A stretch of DNA of 39,686 bases from Caldilineaceae bacterium (GCA_022824025.1 JAJEBF010000012.1:1-39686); one strand, 5' to 3'; counted from the stretch's first letter, positions 7,922 to 16,062 are shown. Translations and numbers: made by a program. Notes: a model not told the origin generated them from the sequence alone.

Positions 7922-8725
7922 ATGAAAGAGATTACCAGCGCCAGCAATCCACAGATCAAACTGGCGGCAAAGCTGCGCCGCCGCCGCCAGCGGCAAGCCC
8001 ATCGCCTCTGCCTGCTGGAGGGAATGCGTCTCGTGCAGGACGCCCTCACCATCGGCGCAGACTTCCACAGCTGTTTCATCACCGCCGCCACAGCAGACGC
8101 GCAGCCGGGCCTGGCGGCGCAGCTCCAGCGAGCCTGTCCTCTCTACCTGGTTCCCCCAAAAATTCTCGACAAGATCAGCGAGACCGTTTCGCCGCAGAGC
8201 ATTGTGGCCGTCACCGCCATGCCGGAGCTGCCCCTGCCTGCCCCGGCCGCGCTCTCCCTCATCCTGGACGGGGTCCAGGATCCCGGCAATGCCGGTTCGC
8301 TCCTGCGCACAGCCGCCGCGGCCGGCGTCGACCAGGTCCTGTTCGCGCCCGGCTGCGTCGACCCGTTCAACGGCAAAGTCCTGCGGGCAGCGATGGGCGC
8401 GCACTTTCGCGTTCCAATTCGCGCCCTGGAAGACTGGGACGCGGTCTGGGCCGCTCTGCCCGCGGGCCAGGCCCTCTATGTCGCCAGCGCCGAGGGCGCC
8501 ATCCTCTACGATGAGGTCGATTGGGGCGAGCCGTCGGCGCTCGCGCTCGGCAGCGAGGCGCACGGCGCGAGTTCACAGATGCGGGAAAGAGCCGCGGCCG
8601 TAGCCGTTCCAATGGCCGCCGCGACCGAATCGCTCAATGTTGCCGCGGCCGGCGCAGTCATTCTCTTCGAGGCCGCGCGGCAGCGCCGGAACGCATGGCA
8701 GGGGCGCCCGCGCGGAGGCCCATAG
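7922..8725 (+). CDS. SpoU/TrmH-family RNA 2'-O-methyltransferase
   Basis: 267-residue SPOUT enzyme that methylates ribose 2'-OH in rRNA or tRNA with S-adenosylmethionine. An N-terminal substrate-binding part (EITSASNPQIKLAAKL...LLEGMRLVQDAL) resembles RlmB/YsgA-type enzymes. The knotted C-terminal domain has motif 1 (LDGVQDPGNAGSLLRTA, with the catalytic Asn/Arg), motif 2 (LALGSEAHGAS) and motif 3 (VAVPMAAATESLNVAAAGAV). It commonly follows rplT. No clear ribosome binding site is visible before ATG 7922. The exact target nucleotide is unknown. Confidence 0.9.
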   Translation: MKEITSASNPQIKLAAKLRRRRQRQAHRLCLLEGMRLVQDALTIGADFHSCFITAATADAQPGLAAQLQRACPLYLVPPKILDKISETVSPQSIVAVTAMPELPLPAPAALSLILDGVQDPGNAGSLLRTAAAAGVDQVLFAPGCVDPFNGKVLRAAMGAHFRVPIRALEDWDAVWAALPAGQALYVASAEGAILYDEVDWGEPSALALGSEAHGASSQMRERAAAVAVPMAAATESLNVAAAGAVILFEAARQRRNAWQGRPRGGP

Positions 8726-8780
8726 CGGTCGATGCGAAGCGCCGTATGCAGACGCCTTTTCCCTGGGCGCAGTGAGCGCT

Positions 8781-8809
8781 TTGACAACCATCTGGCCGCG
8801 GGATACACT
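8781..8809 (+). promoter_or_regulatory. Consensus sigma70 promoter
   Basis: TTGACA (8781-8786), 17-base spacer, TACACT (8804-8809). The start site falls near 8816, about 44 bases before the HhH membrane protein gene. Confidence 0.8.
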
Positions 8810-8859
8810 AAATCTTCTTCAGAGCGGCCTCTCTTCCTTGAGGGGTTCGGGAGGGATGA

Positions 8860-9585
8860 ATGGAACTGACAAGTCTGCTCGGCTACATCCTGGTTGGCCT
8901 GCTGTTCGGCTGGGTCGGCTCGACCCTGGTTGAGTGGGTCTGGTATCGGGGACGGCGCAGGCGCGTCGATCTGTCGACCGCGTCGTCCGGCACGCGAGTC
9001 GCTTCGCCGCTGCCCGCCGGGCCTGCCGCGCACAGCTATGGCATGCCGGCCGCTGAGGCGGCCGCGCAGCCGGGACGCCGGCGCGTCCGCCAGGATGCGC
9101 GGACTGGCGCGCGCCCCGTGCAGGACCTTTCGAACCGGCCGGACAACCTCACCGCGATCCACGGCATCGGCGACCTCCATGAGCGCCGCCTCTATCAGGT
9201 CGGCATCTTCACCTGGGATCAGCTTTCCCGCGTCGATGCCGAAACGCTGCAACAGATTACCCACGCGCTGCCCGGCAGCGACACACGCGCCTGGACCGAG
9301 CAGGCCCGCAAGCTGGCCCAGGCCAACCATCGCATCGGCGCGATCTACGATGGCCCTCTTCCCGAAGACCTGACCCGCATCAACGGCGTTGATCAGGTGT
9401 ACGAGGACGAGCTTTACGCCGCCGGCATCTTCACCTACCGGCAACTGGCCGAGTGCGCGCCGGACGAACTGGCCCGCATCATCCCGGCCCGCCTGGCAGG
9501 CGAAGAACTCGATTTCGCCAGCTGGGTCGCCCAGGCCGATTTTCTGCGCGATGAATATTACGCGGACGAGCCGCCCATCCTTTAG
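8860..9585 (+). CDS. Membrane-anchored protein with two helix-hairpin-helix-like domains
   Basis: 241 residues. An N-terminal helix (about 5-26, LLGYILVGLLFGWVGSTLVEW) is followed by an arginine-rich stretch, so the rest should face the cytoplasm. Two similar domains follow: LTAIHGIGDLHERRLYQVGIFTWDQLSRV (about 99-127) and LTRINGVDQVYEDELYAAGIFTYRQLAEC (about 170-198). This is the HhH-like fold often annotated as a 'predicted 5' DNA nuclease, flap endonuclease-1-like helix-3-turn-helix domain' or DUF4332, which binds nucleic acid. No nuclease active site is visible, so an enzymatic role is not supported. GGGAGG five bases before ATG 8860 and a consensus promoter support the gene. Confidence 0.75.
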   Translation: MELTSLLGYILVGLLFGWVGSTLVEWVWYRGRRRRVDLSTASSGTRVASPLPAGPAAHSYGMPAAEAAAQPGRRRVRQDARTGARPVQDLSNRPDNLTAIHGIGDLHERRLYQVGIFTWDQLSRVDAETLQQITHALPGSDTRAWTEQARKLAQANHRIGAIYDGPLPEDLTRINGVDQVYEDELYAAGIFTYRQLAECAPDELARIIPARLAGEELDFASWVAQADFLRDEYYADEPPIL

Positions 9586-9667
9586 TTCCTGTCCGATAGC
9601 GCCAGCTGCGCGAAATGCTATCTGAAGGCAGGAAGAAGAAGCATCGCCAGGTCGTTGTCCAAGCGCA

Positions 9668-10070
9668 TTACCGCGCTGGAGCGGCAGCCTTCTGAACCGG
9701 CCCAACCGGCTTCATATCGTTGCGATCGACACCATCCACACTTACTCCTGTCGGAATGCTGGCGCCACCGGTCAGCAGCAGGCTACGCGATGTGCCCGTC
9801 TTGCCTCTGTCCGCAGGGTCTGGGCCAGTCCCCTCACTCCCCGAACGGAGCTGTCGTCATGGCTCCGTTCACTGCCTGCCAATCCCACCGTATGCCGCGT
9901 AACTCGTGGAATATGGTCACCCCCTGCCGCCGCAGTCTCCCGAAGACTCCGCTTTTGAGCCAGCGCTGATGGCGGTCATGCACGGCGCGCCGTACGTTCG
10001 CGGTATATCCTTCCTCTATACAGAAATGGAGAACGCGGAAAGGATGCGCCAAACGATGACGCAAGGCCAT
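9668..10070 (-). pseudogene. IS5-family transposase remnant
   Basis: Reading the minus strand from ATG 10070 gives an N-terminal part ending RGIRWDWQAVNGAMTTAPFG, then a stop and frameshift near 9835, then in another frame TGPDPADRGKTGT, SLLLTGGASIPTGVSVDGV and DRNDMKP before a stop at 9668. These match the order WxWQxxDGAMTKAPLG / TGPNPTDRGKxGTKRSLL / GxPLGxxVDGANRHDMK of IS5-group transposases. The C-terminal catalytic half is missing. The gene is inactive. Confidence 0.75.
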
Positions 10071-10071
10071 T
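10046..10071 (+). repeat. 26-bp repeat, copy 1 (subterminal part of the IS)
   Basis: These 26 bases recur exactly at 18821-18846 in the same orientation, 8,775 bases away. On the minus strand both encode MALRHRLA, the start of the IS transposase, so they are the same end of two copies of one element. Confidence 0.85.
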
Positions 10072-10228
10072 TGGCGCTATCGGACAGGCGCTGAATCTTG
10101 TCAGCGGCAGACGCGCCTTGACGCAGGAGATCTGTGGAGTGTCCGAAGATTTTCTGTCTCATTGGCAAGATGGTACAGTCAACAAGAGCAGTTTGGAAGC
10201 GGGAAAGCAAATTGACGGGAACCCGGTG

Positions 10229-10257
10229 TTGACACCGCCGGCGGCTGGTGTTACACT
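10229..10257 (+). promoter_or_regulatory. Sigma70 promoter of zur
   Basis: TTGACA (10229-10234), 17-base spacer, TACACT (10252-10257). Transcription should start near 10264, directly at the palindromic operator. Confidence 0.82.
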
Positions 10258-10264
10258 GTTTCTA

Positions 10265-10280
10265 TTGCAAATTATTGCAA
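10265..10280 (+). promoter_or_regulatory. Candidate Zur operator overlapping the transcription start
   Basis: TTGCAA-ATTA-TTGCAA consists of two self-complementary hexamers, so it is both a direct and an inverted repeat. It lies between the -10 box and the zur start codon, the position expected for a repressor of its own operon. That Zur binds here is inferred from position and symmetry. Confidence 0.6.
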
Positions 10281-10294
10281 CAGGAAAAATTACC

Positions 10295-10732
10295 ATGACC
10301 TGCAATACCACAGAGATCAATCGACAGTTGCGCAAGTCTGGCTACCGGGTCACGCCCCAACGCCAGCTCATCCTGGAGGCTGTCTGTCAACTCGGTGAGC
10401 ATGTCACGCCCGAAACGGTGTACGACCATGTACACCGCATCGCTCCCACACTGAGCCGGGCAACTGTTTACCGGGTTCTGCACTTTCTGACAGAACAGCG
10501 CATCCTGGCGATGGTGCTTATGGCCGAGGGCCGGCTTGCCTACGAAATGTCCGGCCCCGAACCCCATCACCACCTCGTCTGCCGCACCTGCGACAGCTTG
10601 CTTGAGTTGCCGCACAGCGTCTTGCAGTCGTTTCTCCGGACGATGGAGACCCAATACGACTTCGAAATCGACGTAAGTCATGTCTCATTCTTTGGGCACT
10701 GCGCCGACTGCCGCAGCTCTGACGGCGCCTGA
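10295..10732 (+). CDS. zur: Fur-family metal-dependent repressor, probably Zur
   Basis: 145-residue transcription regulator. The N-terminal winged helix (about 8-80) has the family pattern GYRVTPQRQLILEAV and LSRATVYRVLHFL. The C-terminal metal/dimerisation domain has PHHHLVCRTC (91-99) and CADC (136-139); C96, C99, C136 and C139 form the structural zinc site. ATG 10295 is chosen because AGGA lies about nine bases ahead and the promoter and operator end just before it; a longer frame starting at 10118 would include the promoter. Zinc rather than iron specificity is inferred from the zinc transporter genes that follow 50 bases downstream, probably in the same operon. Confidence 0.88.
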   Translation: MTCNTTEINRQLRKSGYRVTPQRQLILEAVCQLGEHVTPETVYDHVHRIAPTLSRATVYRVLHFLTEQRILAMVLMAEGRLAYEMSGPEPHHHLVCRTCDSLLELPHSVLQSFLRTMETQYDFEIDVSHVSFFGHCADCRSSDGA

Positions 10733-10782
10733 CGCCGATTGTGGGGCACACACCGCCAACCTGGCGAAAGGGTACACGTAAG

Positions 10783-13107
10783 ATGTTTCACTCGCTTCGA
10801 ATCTTGTCATCGGTTCTGGCAATTCTGCTCCTCCTGGCCGCTTGCACCCCAGTCGCGCCGTCAAGTGTCCAGACAACCGAGGAGGAGTCGCCCTCCGGGG
10901 CGCCGGTCCAGGTGGTGACAACCACCAACTTTGTGGCTGATTGGGCCCGGGTCGTAGGTGGAAGCAGGGTCGAGGTCTTCAGCCTGCTTCCAGTGGGCGG
11001 CGACCCGCACACGTTTCTTCCAGGCGCGCGCGACGTTGCCAGGGTAGCTGACGCGGATCTTGTGCTGACTGTCGGTCTCGGCCTGGAGGCCGATTGGCTG
11101 GAGGATCTGTTGCACAACGCCAGCGCAGACGAGTCCAAGATTGTCGCGCTTGGTGACAGCGTCGATCCTATCGAGTTTGCCATGGGCGATATGCATGACG
11201 ATCACGAAGGGCACGGCCATGACGAGGACGAGCACGAGGATGAGCACGGCCATGCCGAGGACGAGCACGAGCACGGCCATGACGAGATGATCATGGGGCG
11301 TTTGCTCGTTGCGGATGCGGGAGAAGCGCACCTCTCCGTCATCGATCTATCCACCGGTGACGTTGACAGCGGAATCTTCGAGGTCGCCGCGCCCAGCGCG
11401 ACCGTGCATCCCAGCCCCACTCACCGCTACGCCATTGTCCTCGCCCGCGGGCCGGAGGACGGCGACGACCGAATCCATATCTTCGACAGCGGCGTCTACC
11501 TCGTCGAGCACGGCGATCACTACGATCTCGTCACCCGGCCCGTCTCCCGTCATGCGTTGGAAATCGCTGACGAGCAGCCGATCCATTATGTCAACAGCTA
11601 CGGCTGGACCGCGATCTTCGCAGACATCAGCGGGCACGCCATCCTGATCAACGAGGCGGACATGGCGAACTCACGCGGCGACTATGATCCGATCGTGCTT
11701 GAGGCCGGACCGCAGCATGGCGCCGCGCTTGTCATCTCGGACGAGCATGTCGTCGTTACCACGAAGAATCCCGACTACCCCGAGAATTCCAACGACAGCC
11801 TGCCTGTCGGCGTGGAAGTTCGCGACTTCAGTGATCAGGTCGTCTACGACGCCAGCAATCGCTCATGCCCGGGCATGCACGGTGAGTCCCACAATGGGCA
11901 TGGCGTCGCCTTGGGATGCACCGGCGGCGTGCTCTTCCTCCACACACACGATGGCGACTACGAGTACGAGTTCATCGCCAATCCGCCGGAGATGCGCGAA
12001 GGTTCTCGGATCGGGTCGGTCTACGGTCACCACCACGTCGAGCATTTCTTCGGCAAGGCCTCTTACTACGACGGTCAGGGCTGGGCCGACGATGGCATTT
12101 GGCTGATCGACGTGGACCACAGCGAAATGCGCCAGGTGTTCAGCGAGCCGAGCGTTTCCACGAAGTTCTCCAGCGATGGCGAGTTGCTCTACGTGCTCGG
12201 CGCTGACGGCGTGCTGCACGCGCTGGACGCGCATGACGGCGAATTGCTCGAGACCATGGCGTTGGTCGGGCCTGGTGACGCCGGTCCTCCCGCGTTCATC
12301 GTTGTTGGCGAGTGGCTCTACGTCTCCGACCCCAACAGCGGCCACGTCCTGGCCGTCCACCTTGAAGAGATGGAGATCGAGGAGGAGTGGGAAGTCGGCG
12401 GCGCGCCGTCGAGCCTGGCGTTCATCGGAGTCGCCGACTCGGGCGGCGCGCCCCATGAAGGCCATGACGAGCACGAAGAGGACGAGCATGCCCATGACGA
12501 GCACGAAGAGGATGAGCATGCCCATGACGAGCACGAAGAGGACGAGCACGGCCATGGCCATGAAGGGCACGACCACGGCCCTCTGGATCCTCACTTCTGG
12601 TTCGATCCGATTCGGGTGAAGGTCGCAGTCAACGAAGTGGCCGCCCGGCTTTCAGCTATCGACCCTGAGGGCGCGGAGACCTACCTTCGAAACGCCGCAG
12701 AGTATGGGGAGCAGCTCGACGAGCTTCACGCCTGGGTCCAGGAGCAGGTCAGTGCGGTGGCGCCGGAGCGCAGGCTGCTGGTAACATCACACGACAGCTT
12801 CTCCTACCTGGCAGCGCTTTATGGGTTTGAGGTAGTTGGGCTGGTGATACCGTCTCTTGCAACGCACGTGGAGCCGTCCGCGGAACACATTGTGGACGTG
12901 GTCGAGGTGGTTCGGGAGCACGATATACCAGCAGTGTTTGGTGAGACGACAGTCAGCGAGAGGCTGGCCCAGACCATAGCAAACGAGACGGGAGCGGAGC
13001 TGGTCCGGCTCTATTCTGGTTCCCTCGGGCCGGAGGGCAGCGGCGCTGACACCTATCTTGGCATGGTGCGAACAAACGTAGAACGCATTGTTGAGGCATT
13101 GAGATGA
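10783..13107 (+). CDS. Zinc-binding lipoprotein with an inserted AztD-type beta-propeller chaperone (AztC-AztD fusion)
   Basis: 774 residues, more than twice the usual length of a ZnuA/AztC protein. A signal ends in the lipobox LLAAC (C21). The N-lobe (about 35-135) carries zinc ligand H76 (GGDPHTF). Residues about 137-168 are a His/Asp/Glu-rich loop. Residues about 169-551 form a beta-propeller resembling the zinc chaperone AztD: LLVADAGEAHLSVIDL, IHIFDSGVYLVEHGDHYD, PVGVEVRDF, CPGMHGESHNGHGVALGC and YVSDPNSGHVLAV. Residues about 558-600 are a second acidic His-rich loop. The C-lobe (about 601-774) supplies H604 (DPHFWFDP), H670 (TSHDSFSY) and D756 (SGADTYL). All four expected ligands are therefore present, with the chaperone placed inside the flexible loop. 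It overlaps the ATPase gene by four bases. A weak site precedes ATG 10783; the frame is open upstream to 10741. Confidence 0.9.
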   Translation: MFHSLRILSSVLAILLLLAACTPVAPSSVQTTEEESPSGAPVQVVTTTNFVADWARVVGGSRVEVFSLLPVGGDPHTFLPGARDVARVADADLVLTVGLGLEADWLEDLLHNASADESKIVALGDSVDPIEFAMGDMHDDHEGHGHDEDEHEDEHGHAEDEHEHGHDEMIMGRLLVADAGEAHLSVIDLSTGDVDSGIFEVAAPSATVHPSPTHRYAIVLARGPEDGDDRIHIFDSGVYLVEHGDHYDLVTRPVSRHALEIADEQPIHYVNSYGWTAIFADISGHAILINEADMANSRGDYDPIVLEAGPQHGAALVISDEHVVVTTKNPDYPENSNDSLPVGVEVRDFSDQVVYDASNRSCPGMHGESHNGHGVALGCTGGVLFLHTHDGDYEYEFIANPPEMREGSRIGSVYGHHHVEHFFGKASYYDGQGWADDGIWLIDVDHSEMRQVFSEPSVSTKFSSDGELLYVLGADGVLHALDAHDGELLETMALVGPGDAGPPAFIVVGEWLYVSDPNSGHVLAVHLEEMEIEEEWEVGGAPSSLAFIGVADSGGAPHEGHDEHEEDEHAHDEHEEDEHAHDEHEEDEHGHGHEGHDHGPLDPHFWFDPIRVKVAVNEVAARLSAIDPEGAETYLRNAAEYGEQLDELHAWVQEQVSAVAPERRLLVTSHDSFSYLAALYGFEVVGLVIPSLATHVEPSAEHIVDVVEVVREHDIPAVFGETTVSERLAQTIANETGAELVRLYSGSLGPEGSGADTYLGMVRTNVERIVEALR
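11190..11286 (+). repeat. First His/Asp/Glu-rich coding repeat
   Basis: Imperfect short repeats of GAC/GAG-CAC-GAG/GAT encode runs such as HGHDEDEHEDEHGHAEDEH. It is the loop on the N-terminal side of the propeller and probably binds zinc. Confidence 0.7.
12463..12552 (+). repeat. Three tandem 30-bp units encoding HDEHEEDEHA
   Basis: Units at 12463-12492, 12493-12522 and 12523-12552 are nearly identical, and each encodes ten residues rich in His, Asp and Glu. It forms the loop on the C-terminal side of the propeller. Copy number may vary between strains. Confidence 0.85.
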
Positions 13108-13871
13108 ACCCCGCCCCGTACCCGCATGCCGCGAGAATGTCGCTTCGCGACGTATCTGTAGAGTTCGATGGGCAGATGGCCCTGCGAAACGTCTCATTCG
13201 ACGTAGATGCGGGGACGCTGATGGGCGTTGTAGGACCAAACGGAGCCGGCAAGAGCACCCTGTTCAATGCGATTGCCGGGCTCCTCCCGGTTCGCCGGGG
13301 GAAGGTGACCCTTCACCGTGTGGATCGGAGAAGTGGAGCGTTGGCTTACGTGCCTCAGCGAGAGAGCGTCAACTGGCGCTTCCCTGTGACCGCCATGGAC
13401 GTTGTCATGATGGGCCGGTGCTGCAGACTGGGATGGTGCCGGCGACCCGGGAAGAGAGATCGCGAGCTTGTCGACGCCTGCCTGTACCGTGTGGGTCTGT
13501 GGGACCATCGCTCCGCTCTGATGACGGAGCTTTCGGGAGGGCAGAGGCAGCGGGTATTCGTAGCCAGGGCGCTCACCCAGGAGGCAACTGTGCTTCTTCT
13601 GGATGAGGCTTTCAGCGGCGTTGACGCGGGCGCCCAGGAAGGCCTCGTAGAGGTCCTCCAAACGGTGCGCAATGAAGGGCGCATCGTCCTGCTGGCAACC
13701 CACGACTTGACCAATCTGGCCGGTCGCTTCGACCAGGTACTGTGTCTGAACCGCCATGTGTGCGCCTGCGGCCCGCCCGACGAGGTGTTTACGTCCGAGG
13801 TCATGGAGCAGCTGTACGGCGCCCACGGTGTGCGCCTCGCGAACGACGGGGAGGGTGGCAAGAGGCGGTGA
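13104..13871 (+). CDS. aztA: Zinc ABC transporter ATP-binding protein
   Basis: 255-residue cytoplasmic ATPase of the metal (ZnuC/MntB/AztA) group. Walker A GPNGAGKST is at 44-52, the Q-loop is in AYVPQRESVNW, the signature is LSGGQRQRVFVARAL, Walker B is VLLLDEAFSGVD and the switch His is in LLATHD. Its ATG lies within ATGA, overlapping the stop of the zinc-binding protein gene, and its own TGA overlaps the permease GTG, so the three genes are translationally coupled. Zinc as substrate is inferred from the partners. Confidence 0.93.
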   Translation: MNPAPYPHAARMSLRDVSVEFDGQMALRNVSFDVDAGTLMGVVGPNGAGKSTLFNAIAGLLPVRRGKVTLHRVDRRSGALAYVPQRESVNWRFPVTAMDVVMMGRCCRLGWCRRPGKRDRELVDACLYRVGLWDHRSALMTELSGGQRQRVFVARALTQEATVLLLDEAFSGVDAGAQEGLVEVLQTVRNEGRIVLLATHDLTNLAGRFDQVLCLNRHVCACGPPDEVFTSEVMEQLYGAHGVRLANDGEGGKRR

Positions 13872-14686
13872 TAGAGTTCTTTGTCGCCCCACTCCAGTAC
13901 GGCTTCATGGTGAGGGCCCTTATCGGCTCGGTGCTTGTGGGCGTGATGTGTCCCCTGGTTGGCGCGTATGTCGTCACCAGGAACCTCGCCTTCATGGGGG
14001 ACGCACTCGCTCACGCCGTGCTTCCGGGAATGGTGCTTGGGTTCATCGTGGGCATCAACCCGGCCATAGCCGCCGTTCCAACAGGCGTTGCCGTTGCCGT
14101 GCTGGTCAGGATTGTGAGCCGGCGTGCGGGCTTCAGCACCGATACTTCGATAGGCATCCTCTTTGCGGCCATGTTTGCGCTGGGACTTGCGATGCTGTCG
14201 CTCTCAACGACGATTCGGGTCGATATGGAGGACCTGCTCCTGGGGCAGCTCCTGGCCATATCTCCGACCGACATCTATGTATCCCTTGGGATAACCACAG
14301 TGGTCATCCTGGGGCTATTCGCCCTGCACCACTGGCTGCTGTTTGCGAGCTTTGACCCCGTAGGGTCGCAGGTTGTCGGCGCCCGTGCCAACATCGTCGA
14401 TTACGTGCTGCTGGTAATGCTTGCCCTCGTAATTGTGATAGGAATTCAGGCGGCCGGGGTCATTCTGGTCATGGCGATGCTGGTGACACCTGCTGCCACG
14501 GCCTATCTGTTGGTGAGGCGATTTGTCTCGATGATGATGGCGGCCGCGGCGATAGGGACCGCGGCCGCCGTGACCGGCCTTTACATCTCCTACCACTTCA
14601 ATCTGCCCCCCGGTCCGGCCATGACCCTGGTCGCAAGCGGGATATTCGCGCTGGCAATCTCATTCAGGCGAAGAGTGCCCGCCTGA
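13868..14686 (+). CDS. aztB: Zinc ABC transporter permease
   Basis: 272-residue ABC-3 family membrane protein with seven or more hydrophobic segments. Typical pieces are VGAYVVTRNLAFMGDALAHAVLPG near the start and GVILVMAMLVTPAATAYLL near the end. The GTG start at 13868 overlaps the ATPase stop (GTGA); longer upstream reading gives an arginine-rich nonsense extension. The last 181 coding bases plus 14 bases past the stop are repeated at 18615-18809. Confidence 0.9.
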   Translation: MIEFFVAPLQYGFMVRALIGSVLVGVMCPLVGAYVVTRNLAFMGDALAHAVLPGMVLGFIVGINPAIAAVPTGVAVAVLVRIVSRRAGFSTDTSIGILFAAMFALGLAMLSLSTTIRVDMEDLLLGQLLAISPTDIYVSLGITTVVILGLFALHHWLLFASFDPVGSQVVGARANIVDYVLLVMLALVIVIGIQAAGVILVMAMLVTPAATAYLLVRRFVSMMMAAAAIGTAAAVTGLYISYHFNLPPGPAMTLVASGIFALAISFRRRVPA

Positions 14687-14700
14687 GAATCCTCTTCCCG
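14506..14700 (+). repeat. 195-bp direct repeat, copy 1 (3' end of aztB and flank)
   Basis: It aligns without gaps to 18615-18809, with about 21 mismatches by hand count. Identity continues past the stop codon into the noncoding flank, which indicates segmental duplication rather than chance similarity of proteins. Confidence 0.9.
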
Positions 14701-14896
14701 AAAGCCGCTCGTCCGAAGTCGTTGTGGGAGACCGCCCGGCGCCCCCACCGGAACAGCCTCAGGGGCTGTGTCTGGACGAAGGCTATGAGGACCTTATGCT
14801 TAGTTGGGGAAGGCAAGTTTCTTGAAGAGCAGGCAGTCATGTACGCCCATAACGAATACATGCACCGATAGACAACAGAAAACAGAGAGGACAAAG

Positions 14897-16060
14897 ATGT
14901 TGAATTTGCCCGTTGATTGGGGAACGTTATGGCTAGGGGGCTTCTGCCCGGTAGAGGCGCTCGGTGGGTTGCCGGTGCGCGGCGCAGACTATGCCGCGCA
15001 TCCACCGCTGGATGCGCGGCTGACCCTGCCTGCCAACGCAGCTTTACACGCCGAGGTGACGCTTGAAGAAGCAGAAGCGACATGGTCGGAACACCTGGGC
15101 GGCGCATGGGTTGTGCTGGTGCGCGATGCCTACCGCGCTCGCCGCTTACTGCATCAGGCGGCGGGGATTCGGCCAGGCGAATGGGTCGGTGTCCCAGCAA
15201 ATGCCAGCCATGAGCTGGCGGAGTCGGTAAAGCACCATAAGGCGCTGCCGCGCTTTGTGGACTTTGACGCGCATCTGCAGCTCGCGCCGTCCAGTACGCG
15301 CTTCACCTGGACGCAGGTGGTGCGCGGGTTGTGGCAGCCGCAGAACGCTAAGTGGCTCGACTGCGCTGACACCCTGCCTACGCCCGGCGCGGCAGAACGC
15401 CCGGCGGTGACGCTGTACGGCTTACATCTGCCTGATGCTGATGACTGCCCCGGTGCGCTGCTGGTATTCAGTGATGAGGCACTCTATGCAGCGGTGAGAG
15501 CCTTGCGTCAACCCGCTGACTGCCCGAACGCAGCGCAGGCCTTGGCGCAGTGTGACCGGCTGCCGGAACTGGCAGCGCGGCAAAGCGAGAATCTGGCGGA
15601 GGTGCGGCGCGGGTTGCGTGAAGCCGCCGGGCTGGTGACACACGAGCCGAACAGGCTGGCGCTGGCAACCGCGGTCGCGGTGCAGATTCCGCCAGAGAGC
15701 GATGTCGCCACCTTTTACGCCTACGTTGTGCAGGAAAATACGCCCGTGCGCTGGCTGCCGCAGATTCGGCCTTTGCATTATGCCGCGCTGGGTACTGACG
15801 GCGCGCCCGATCACCAGGGAACGGCGGCGAACCTCGCCCGCTGGATGTGCGTCCCGGTGGGGCCAGATTACACCTTTGAGGAGATCAAACATGGCGTGCT
15901 GGGCATCGTCAAAGCGGCGGAATATCTCGGTGTGCGCTGGCGCATCAATCCCGCCTATGCTGCCGAGTACGCCTCCTTGATGGATCGAACCTATGGCGCA
16001 GGGCATGATGCCTACCGCCCCTTGTTCGCGCTGGATGAAGCCATCGCAGCGGGAAATTAG
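14897..16060 (+). CDS. DegT/DnrJ/EryC1-fold protein without the catalytic lysine
   Basis: 387 residues, cytoplasmic. Residues 54-129 follow the PLP aminotransferase pattern closely: EVTLEEAEATWSEHLGG, then AAGIRPGEWVGVPANASHELAESV and RFVDFDAHLQL. Residues 190-245 (VFSDEALYAAVRALRQ, AQALAQCDRLPELAARQSENLAEVRRGL) match the family's later helices, and VGPDYTFEEIKHGV the C-terminus. The SGTAAL cofactor loop has become RDAYRARRL, and the segment that should hold the PLP lysine reads VTLYGLHLP (171-179) with no lysine. An ordinary aminotransferase role is therefore unlikely. AGAGAGG precedes ATG 14897. It is followed by a small ORF and a COG0523 gene. Family assignment is by eye and should be treated as probable. 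Confidence 0.6.
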   Translation: MLNLPVDWGTLWLGGFCPVEALGGLPVRGADYAAHPPLDARLTLPANAALHAEVTLEEAEATWSEHLGGAWVVLVRDAYRARRLLHQAAGIRPGEWVGVPANASHELAESVKHHKALPRFVDFDAHLQLAPSSTRFTWTQVVRGLWQPQNAKWLDCADTLPTPGAAERPAVTLYGLHLPDADDCPGALLVFSDEALYAAVRALRQPADCPNAAQALAQCDRLPELAARQSENLAEVRRGLREAAGLVTHEPNRLALATAVAVQIPPESDVATFYAYVVQENTPVRWLPQIRPLHYAALGTDGAPDHQGTAANLARWMCVPVGPDYTFEEIKHGVLGIVKAAEYLGVRWRINPAYAAEYASLMDRTYGAGHDAYRPLFALDEAIAAGN

Positions 16061-16062
16061 CC

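Larger units (their letters stand above)
9585..10091 (-). mobile_element. Decayed, internally deleted IS5-type insertion element
   Basis: The element is bounded by perfect 17-bp inverted repeats, CCTGTCCGATAGCGCCA at 9588-9604 and its complement at 10072-10088, extendable to about 20 bp with two mismatches. Between them, on the minus strand, lie pieces of an IS5-family transposase. At about 500 bp it is too short for a complete member (roughly 850 bp or more). Its left end touches the stop codon of the HhH gene. No clear target duplication was found. Confidence 0.75.

Noticed and set aside
8506..9705. 399-codon open frame on the minus strand
   Set aside because: Overlaps the ends of two supported plus-strand genes and the IS remnant; the product looks random.
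12463..12552. Short tandem repeats resembling a CRISPR array
   Set aside because: The 30-bp units are directly adjacent with no spacers, stay in frame, and encode the His-rich zinc loop.
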